NCBI GenBank assembly: GCA_023430565.1
Contig: JAEZAD010000145.1
Span: forward strand, 1 to 50,754
Source: Verrucomicrobiota bacterium
Lineage (GTDB): Bacteria > Verrucomicrobiota > Verrucomicrobiia > Opitutales > Opitutaceae
Length of the DNA stretch: 50,754 nt
Direction of reading: 5' to 3'
Below the pieces are notes generated by a model. The model did no database searches. It was not told where the DNA came from and worked only from the letters and a program-made list of their open reading frames with translations. Position 1 is the first letter of the stretch, and every line of letters starts with the position of its first letter. A program made the position numbers and the translations under genes. Positions 45,375-50,754 of the stretch are shown here, one piece after another.

Positions 45375-45944
45375 ATGACACGCGCCAAGAGAGACGTCGC
45401 CCAAACTTCGAAGACCCCCGGCGCCCTCGTGCAAAACACGCCTCACGCCGTCATCGGCATCGCCGAGGCGGCCGCGATCCTCGAGGCCTCCGGCCCCGCT
45501 TGGTCCGCCGTGAGCAAAGCCGTCGGCAAATTGCGCGGCATGCCGCCCCTCGTGGTCCAGATCGAGGACAGCACCGTGGACGACCGTCACCACTGCATCG
45601 AACTGCGGCTGACCAATCAGACGCCGCACGCGCTGTATCTCGACAGCATCGCCGCCCTGCAGCCCAAGGCAGCGACCGTCCTGCTGCAGCAAATCACAAT
45701 CGAGCGTTCGCCCACCGCCGTCTACACGGCGTTTCCCGCACGCCTGCACGCTTCCGGCGTCGCGCGCATGACGCTCCATGTGCCGCGCAGCGACGCACTC
45801 GCCGTGAAAAACACCGCCGCCCTGAAACTCCGCCTCGCCTGCTCCCCTCTCGACGAGCCCGAACCCAAACATATCGATTTCGATGTCCGCCTCCGTCACG
45901 CCCCCGAATCCACTCCCCGCCACCCGGGCAACATCGGATTCTAG
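45375..45944 (+). CDS. Hypothetical protein
   Basis: 189 residues from the ATG at 45375 (MTRAKRDVAQTSKTPG); an in-frame TTG at 45330 is less likely. No signal peptide or membrane helix is seen. Residues about 60-170 alternate hydrophobic and polar positions (LVVQIEDSTVDDRHHCIELR, then LTNQTPHALYLDSIAALQP), suggesting a beta-sandwich. I recognise no family. Codon use matches the neighbours, so it is probably a real gene. It stands alone between the divergent glycosidase and the tRNA. Confidence 0.6.
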   Translation: MTRAKRDVAQTSKTPGALVQNTPHAVIGIAEAAAILEASGPAWSAVSKAVGKLRGMPPLVVQIEDSTVDDRHHCIELRLTNQTPHALYLDSIAALQPKAATVLLQQITIERSPTAVYTAFPARLHASGVARMTLHVPRSDALAVKNTAALKLRLACSPLDEPEPKHIDFDVRLRHAPESTPRHPGNIGF

Positions 45945-46205
45945 CGCCAACCGATGCCCCCAGCGCCCAAGCCTTTCCTCTCGCGCCCTCTGTTGCCTGC
46001 CGTAAAACCAAACCACCCCGCTTGTTCAGCGATCGCCCGAATCCTTCGCTGACCGATCGCCCGCATTCTCCAAATTTCACCCCAACGCGTCGGGCGAGTT
46101 GGATTGTTTCCGGCCGGCAACTCGCCTTCACCGGAAAGCCTCCGGTCCGACAAATTCTCGCTTGCACTTCCGAACGGAAACTTGCTTGTTCTCGCGCTCA
46201 TTCGC

Positions 46206-46282
46206 GCACCCGTAGCTCAATTGGATAGAGCATCTGACTACGGATCAGAAGGTTTGGGGTTCGACTCCCTACGGGTGCGCCA
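46206..46282 (+). tRNA. tRNA-Arg (anticodon ACG)
   Basis: The acceptor GCACCCG (46206-46212) pairs with CGGGTGC (46272-46278), followed by discriminator G and an encoded CCA. The D arm has AGCTCAATTGGATAGAGC. The anticodon loop CTACGGA between TCTGA and TCAGA gives ACG, read as Arg (CGU family, A34 probably edited to inosine). The T arm has GGTTCGACTCC. No other tRNA is nearby. The 261 bases upstream show no gene. Confidence 0.97.
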
Positions 46283-46347
46283 CTTTCCCGCTACCGCAGC
46301 TTTCGCTGCGCCGTTTCAGCCGAAGGCGAAAGACTCAAAACCTGTCC

Positions 46348-48525
46348 TCAGCGGACGATCGTCATCTCGTTCAGGAGATTGTCGGCCTGGTCCACCTCGC
46401 TCATCACCCAGAGCATGTAGCGGGTGTCGCAATGAATGCTCCTAGTGCGCTCGCGATCGAAAAAGTAATCCGAAGCCACGGTATCATAGGTGCCATCGAA
46501 CAACAGCCCAACCAGCTCGTTCCGCGCGTTGAGCGTCGCCGAGCCCGAATTGCCGCCGGTGGTGTCGACCGTTGAGAGAAAATTCACCGGCACGCTTCCA
46601 AGCTTCTCGTCCACGTAACACGAATCTTCGTCCTGCGTCCGCAAAGCCCGGATCGCCGCCAGCTCCGCCGCCGGCGCGTCAAATTCGCCTTCGCCCGTGG
46701 CCTTCGCGAGCACGCCGCTCAGCGTGGTTTGCGGCAGGTGCAAGAGGCCGTCGCGAACCTCCGCCCCTTTCACCGTGCCATACGTCACGCGCAGCGTCCC
46801 GTTCGCATCGGGAGCGACCAGCCCTTCCTGACTCGCCAGCAACGCTTCGCCATACCGCGGAGTCAGCCGCGCCAGCAGGCCATCGCGCTCTTTCGCCGCT
46901 TCGCGCATCTCCTCCTGAGCCGGGAACAGCATCGCTGCCACGTCGAGGAGCGAGTCGTTCACCGCGGCCAGTTCCGCCGTCGTCTTTCCAAACAACGCCA
47001 TTCGAAACTCGCGTTCGTAAAGCCGCGAACGCCCGACCACCCGCCCCACCCACGCGGCGATCGCCGCCGTAGTCTCGGCCTCGGCCATGCCAACCTCGAG
47101 CCCGATCGCCTCGTCCAGCGGCGCGATCCGCTGCGCGGCGGGCAACCGCGCCGCCTCCGCCAGGTGATACGCTAGAATCGCCCGATCCGCACTCGGATCG
47201 AGGCTGCGCTGCAAACGCTCCAGCGACTCGCGCAGCTTCCGCCATTGCCGCTGCTGATACGCCGGATCGCGATCGACATCCGGCTTCGCGCATTCGACCG
47301 CGAGCCGATGAAGCGTCTCCGCCGCCCACAACGCCGAGCCCCTCGCCCCGATTTCCTGCAACAGTTGTGTCCGCTCTCGCGTCGCGCGGCCCATCCCCTC
47401 CACCGCCGCGATCTCCGCGATCGCGGATCCATAGTGCGCCCGACGCTCGGCCGTGCCATCCATCCACGCGAGCAACGCCGCTTCCGCCTTTTCCTTTTGC
47501 CGCAGCAATCCGCCGCGCAGCATGCCTTCCAACACCCCTTTGTTTTTCGTGAGGCTGTTGTTCAGTCCGCGGATTCGAGTCGAAACCCGCAACGCCACCT
47601 CCGGATCGCCCGCGGCGACTTTCTCGTAGATCGCGATCTGCTCAGCGTTGCGTCGAATCAGCCGGGGCAGCTGGTAATCGACGATGTCCTTCACGTCATC
47701 GTAAGTGTTCAACCGCGCCGTTCGGCCCGGATACCCCGCCACGACGACCGCCTCGCCCGGCGAAGCTCCCCGCGCGGAGACTTTGAGCCAGTGCCGGGGC
47801 CGAAACGGCACGTTTTCCGCGTGATGATCCGCGGGTTTCCCATCCTTGCCGACATACGCGCGCAGGAATGAAAAATCGCCCGTGTGGCGCGGCCACTGCC
47901 AGTTATCCGTCTCACCTCCGAAATTCCCAATTCCTTCCGCCGGCGCATAAACCAGTCGCACGTCGCGAATCTCGAGCTGCGTAATCGCAAAATACTTCAG
48001 CCCCTCGAAAAACGGCAGAACGGAACACCGGTAACCCGCCTCGTTCTCGCGCGCGGCCACGAGTTCCTTCGTCCGTTGTTCGATCGCCGCTGCATAGGCG
48101 CGCCCCGTCGTGCCCGTCGGGATCGCGTCGAGCACCGCCGACGTCACGTCTTCGACCGCGACCGTCACCAGCACCCGCGCCCCCGGTCCGCTGGGCAACT
48201 CCTCCTCGCGGGCGCGCGCGAGATATCCCTCGCGCATCAGATTGCGATCCGCGCGGGAGTTGAACTGCAGCGCGCCCTGCACGCAGTGATGATTCGTGAC
48301 GATCAAACCTTCGGCCGACACGAACGATGCGCTGCATCCGCCCAGCGAAACGATCGCGCCCATCGGAAATCCCGACAGGTTCGCGAACGCCTCCGGATCT
48401 CCGTCATAGCCGAGCGCCGCGAGGCGATCCGCCAGCGCCGGCATTTGCTGCGGCATCCACATGCCCTCCTCGGCGCGGACCGCACCGAGCAAAAGCAGAC
48501 CAACCATCAAGCGAAGCAGTTTCAT
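46348..48525 (-). CDS. S46-family dipeptidyl-peptidase (DPP7-type)
   Basis: 725 residues with a signal peptide (MKLLRLMVGLLLLGAVRA). GLIVTNHHC carries the catalytic His (79-80). FLSTVDTTGGNSGSATLN carries the nucleophile Ser660. The residue 18 positions after this Ser is Gly (GLLFDG). In known S46 enzymes Gly here goes with DPP7-like preference for hydrophobic residues, while Arg marks the acidic-specific DPP11; this assignment is inference from the family rule. The enzyme removes dipeptides from oligopeptides in the periplasm, useful in peptide-fermenting bacteria. The 135 bases upstream, to recJ, hold no gene. Confidence 0.93.
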   Translation of the reverse strand: MKLLRLMVGLLLLGAVRAEEGMWMPQQMPALADRLAALGYDGDPEAFANLSGFPMGAIVSLGGCSASFVSAEGLIVTNHHCVQGALQFNSRADRNLMREGYLARAREEELPSGPGARVLVTVAVEDVTSAVLDAIPTGTTGRAYAAAIEQRTKELVAARENEAGYRCSVLPFFEGLKYFAITQLEIRDVRLVYAPAEGIGNFGGETDNWQWPRHTGDFSFLRAYVGKDGKPADHHAENVPFRPRHWLKVSARGASPGEAVVVAGYPGRTARLNTYDDVKDIVDYQLPRLIRRNAEQIAIYEKVAAGDPEVALRVSTRIRGLNNSLTKNKGVLEGMLRGGLLRQKEKAEAALLAWMDGTAERRAHYGSAIAEIAAVEGMGRATRERTQLLQEIGARGSALWAAETLHRLAVECAKPDVDRDPAYQQRQWRKLRESLERLQRSLDPSADRAILAYHLAEAARLPAAQRIAPLDEAIGLEVGMAEAETTAAIAAWVGRVVGRSRLYEREFRMALFGKTTAELAAVNDSLLDVAAMLFPAQEEMREAAKERDGLLARLTPRYGEALLASQEGLVAPDANGTLRVTYGTVKGAEVRDGLLHLPQTTLSGVLAKATGEGEFDAPAAELAAIRALRTQDEDSCYVDEKLGSVPVNFLSTVDTTGGNSGSATLNARNELVGLLFDGTYDTVASDYFFDRERTRSIHCDTRYMLWVMSEVDQADNLLNEMTIVR

Positions 48526-48660
48526 GGAAACAGGGCGCGGCCAACGTCAGGCACGCATCGATCGAGCATGCCAGAGTCGCCGCCCGCCCGCTCACCACCG
48601 GTTGCCCTCTCCTCCGCGCACGTTGGCGCAAACGCATTTCGACCGCCGCCGCCCTTCGCC

Positions 48661-50382
48661 TCACACGTTCGCGAACCGCCAGTCGATCAGGCAGAGCTGC
48701 AGGAATTTTCGCCCGTTGAAATGATTCCATTTCAACTCCACCGCCAGATCGAGGGGGACCCGCGCCGGCGGCACGCGATGCGACATCTTCCACGCCACGC
48801 CGTGCAGCCGGCGCCCGCGCCCGTCGTCGAACTGAAAGCGGAAATGCTGCTCCTTGAAGATCTCCGGCGGTAGGCCCAGCACCACGCCGCGCACACCGAA
48901 CGTCGGTTCGGGATTCCCCTGCCCGAACGGATGCAGCGCGTCCAGCTCCTCCATCAACCGCGGTGTGATCTGCTCCGGCAGCAGCCACGCCGCCAGATTC
49001 AATCGCGGCTCGCCGAGCCCATCGCCCGACGCGGTTTTCACCGCCTCCGCATAACGCACGCGAAACGCCTCGAGGTTCTCCTTCCGCAGCGCGATCCCGA
49101 CGGCCATCGGATGCCCGCCCCAACTCGTCAGGTGTTCGCTGCACGAGCCGAGCACGTCCACGAGATTGATGCCGTCGATGCTGCGCCCCGAACCCTTCGC
49201 CTGCTCGCCTTCGCTGCCAAGCACCACGCAGGGGCGATGATACTTTCGCGTCACCCGCCCCGCCACGATGCCCACGACACCCGGGTGCCATTCTTCGCTG
49301 AACAGCACGATGCCCGGCCAGTCGGCGAACTGCGTTTCGATCATCCGCTCCGCCTCCTCCGTGATCTTCCGCTCGATCTCCTGCCGCTCGCGGTTGAACG
49401 CATCGAGCTGCCGCGCCGTCTCCACGCAAAACGCCTCGTCCTCGCTCAACAACAATTCCACCGACAACGCCGCGTCCGCCAGCCGCCCGGACGCGTTGAT
49501 CCGCGGCCCAAGCCGAAAAGAGATGTCCACCGGCGCGATCCCATGCTCCGGCTTCACGCCCGCCACCTCCATCAGCGCCCGCAAACCCGGCCGCCTCGTC
49601 TCCTGCAAAATGCTCAACCCGTGGCGCGCGAGAATCCGGTTTTCTCCGAGCAGCGGCACGAGATCCGCCACCGTCCCGAGCGCGACCAGATCGAGGTGGT
49701 CGCGCAGCTTGATCCGAAACGCCACCGGATGATTTTCCGCGCGCAACTGCTTCAACAACCCGTGCGCCAGCTTGAACACCAGTCCCACCGTGCACAGATG
49801 CCGCCACGCGTCGTCGCAACCGTCGTCCCCGCCATGCACGTGCGGGTTGATCAACATCCCGTCGAGCGCGCGATCCTTGCAGCGATGGTGATCGAGCACG
49901 ATCACGTCGATGTCCTGCTCGCGCAGATACGCGACTTCGTCGTGCGAGTTCGTCCCGCAATCCAGCACCACGAAAAGATTCGGTTTTCCGTCCTCGAGCG
50001 CGCGATCGATCGCGCTGCGCGTCAGCCCGTATCCGTCCTCCGACCGCCGCGGCACGATGAACCGCGGCATCAATCCAAACCGCCGCAGCACGCTCACCAG
50101 CAGCGCCGTGCTGCTCACGCCATCGACGTCGTAATCGCCGAGGACGACAATGCTCTCCTGCCGCGCGATCGCCTGCCGCAGCCGCGTGGCCGCGACGTCC
50201 ACGTTGCGCAGCAGAAACGGATCGTTCAACGCCGCCAGCGCCGGCTCCAGAAACTTCGCACACGCGCCCGGCTCCGCAAAACCCACGCGCAACAGCAGCT
50301 CGGCGAGCACGCGGCTCACACCGGCGCTCTTGCTAAATGCCTCGATCTGCTCCGCGGGTAGCGGCGTATAGGTCCAGCGCAT
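48661..50382 (-). CDS. recJ: RecJ single-stranded-DNA-specific exonuclease
   Basis: 573 residues, normal RecJ size. DHH-family motifs: VVLGDYDVDGVSSTALL, LFVVLDCGTNSHDE, VIVLDHHRC (motif III) and LGPRINASGRLADA. The DHHA1 block is SWGGHPMAVGIALRKENLE, and the C-terminal OB-type domain ends FNGRKFLQLCLIDWRFA. The enzyme degrades single strands 5' to 3' in recombination and mismatch repair, dependent on Mn or Mg ions. The start is ATG at 50382. It is downstream of secF on the same strand, separated by palindromic sequence. Confidence 0.97.
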   Translation of the reverse strand: MRWTYTPLPAEQIEAFSKSAGVSRVLAELLLRVGFAEPGACAKFLEPALAALNDPFLLRNVDVAATRLRQAIARQESIVVLGDYDVDGVSSTALLVSVLRRFGLMPRFIVPRRSEDGYGLTRSAIDRALEDGKPNLFVVLDCGTNSHDEVAYLREQDIDVIVLDHHRCKDRALDGMLINPHVHGGDDGCDDAWRHLCTVGLVFKLAHGLLKQLRAENHPVAFRIKLRDHLDLVALGTVADLVPLLGENRILARHGLSILQETRRPGLRALMEVAGVKPEHGIAPVDISFRLGPRINASGRLADAALSVELLLSEDEAFCVETARQLDAFNRERQEIERKITEEAERMIETQFADWPGIVLFSEEWHPGVVGIVAGRVTRKYHRPCVVLGSEGEQAKGSGRSIDGINLVDVLGSCSEHLTSWGGHPMAVGIALRKENLEAFRVRYAEAVKTASGDGLGEPRLNLAAWLLPEQITPRLMEELDALHPFGQGNPEPTFGVRGVVLGLPPEIFKEQHFRFQFDDGRGRRLHGVAWKMSHRVPPARVPLDLAVELKWNHFNGRKFLQLCLIDWRFANV

Positions 50383-50403
50383 CGACTTGGATACAGGTGC
50401 GGA

Positions 50404-50468
50404 CGCGTGTCCCCACGCGCCCTGGCTGCGGTAGCTGAAACGTGAAGGCGGCTGGGGACAGCCGCCTT
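50404..50468. repeat. Two hairpins between secF and recJ
   Basis: CGCGTG (50404-50409) pairs with CACGCG (50414-50419), and AAGGCGGCT (50445-50453) pairs with AGCCGCCTT (50460-50468). They may end the secF transcript, but no good T run follows on the minus strand, so a repeat element is equally possible. Confidence 0.5.
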
Positions 50469-50478
50469 ATCCGTCAGC

Positions 50479-50754
50479 TCAGTGCGACGCCTTGCTCGAG
50501 CCGGTCCACTCGTATTTCGGCGCGATGTCGTGATGCGCCTCGACGTGCTTCCGGTCGCCCTTGTGCCACCAGAAAAACACCGGCGCGGCGATATAGAGCG
50601 AAGAAAAGGTGCCCGTGAGGACGCCGATCAGCAGCGTGAAAGCGATGTCGTTCACGTCGCCTTTCGTCACCACGATCAGCGTGATGGCCGTCAGCAGCGT
50701 CGTGCCGCCGGTGATCACCGTGCGCGAGAGCGTCAGGTTCAGCGAGCGGTTGAT
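50479..50754 (-). CDS. secF: SecF (or SecDF fusion) protein-export protein, C-terminal part
   Basis: Ninety-one residues of a gene that enters from beyond the window edge. NRSLNLTLSRTVITGGTTLL is the SecF C-terminal helix signature, followed by FTLLIGVLTGTFSSLYIAAP, the last membrane helix. A short charged tail ends WTGSSKASH. SecF works with SecD and the SecYEG channel to drive protein export using the proton gradient. Whether this is separate SecF or a SecDF fusion cannot be seen here. Confidence 0.9.
   Translation of the reverse strand: MNRSLNLTLSRTVITGGTTLLTAITLIVVTKGDVNDIAFTLLIGVLTGTFSSLYIAAPVFFWWHKGDRKHVEAHHDIAPKYEWTGSSKASH

Noticed and set aside
48404..50263. A 619-codon minus-strand frame overlapping recJ in another frame
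   Set aside because: Shadow frame, Arg/Gly/Ala-rich; recJ has all family motifs.

Overview
The window looks like chromosomal DNA from a GC-rich, Gram-negative bacterium, most likely Verrucomicrobiota and plausibly close to Opitutaceae. This is an inference from several signs. Third codon positions are strongly C-biased. Secreted glycosidases, a TonB-dependent receptor, a lipoprotein and an RND pump imply an outer membrane. An S46 dipeptidyl-peptidase is present. An imuA-imuB-dnaE2 cassette is preceded by a palindrome, TGTTC-N4-GAACA, matching the LexA motif I recall for Verrucomicrobia. No integrase, transposase, phage gene or CRISPR array is seen.

Layout. 1-2970: a two-gene spermidine-synthase-like unit (membrane half plus methyltransferase-fold half) divergent from a lone DndB-like DGQHR protein. 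2971-9458: a palindromic repeat cluster, an exported RraA-like protein, an EamA transporter, a degenerate receiver-HDOD regulator and an orphan MacB/FtsX-type permease. 9556-13690: secreted GH3 and GH2 glycosidases. 13691-19921: repeats, a LexA-type operator, the imuA-imuB-dnaE2 translesion cassette and a frameshifted KTSC-like gene. 19926-22532: hrpB. 22533-24140: a 1.6-kb gene-free stretch with a candidate large structured RNA ending in a strong terminator, then degenerate repeats. 24141-25970: typA. 26051-30294: RND pump and adaptor. 30420-31978: gcvT-gcvH. 32125-32943: lgt. 33027-34316: glgC. 34395-37869: glmS and trpE. 38102-39163: a primary-type sigma factor. 39231-45252: a secreted esterase, a YfiR-like/TonB-receptor pair and a probable secreted clan GH-A glycosidase. 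45375 to the end: a hypothetical gene, tRNA-Arg(ACG), an S46 peptidase, recJ and the C-terminus of secF.

Two themes stand out. The first is the probable long non-coding RNA at about 22820-23681. It is dense in GC-rich stems, has no plausible reading frame and ends in a textbook terminator. It lacks the signatures of RNase P RNA, tmRNA and SRP RNA that I could check by eye. The second is the spread of several palindromic repeat families, at least two of which sit in frame inside conserved DNA-repair or helicase genes (imuB and hrpB). A third copy forms the leader of dnaE2. This resembles the protein-invading palindromic elements known from Rickettsia.

Most other genes are ordinary housekeeping functions (glycine cleavage, glycogen, amino sugar and tryptophan synthesis, lipoprotein maturation, protein export, recombination) in short operons. 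Start sites were reassigned inward wherever the longest frame began with an implausible leader.
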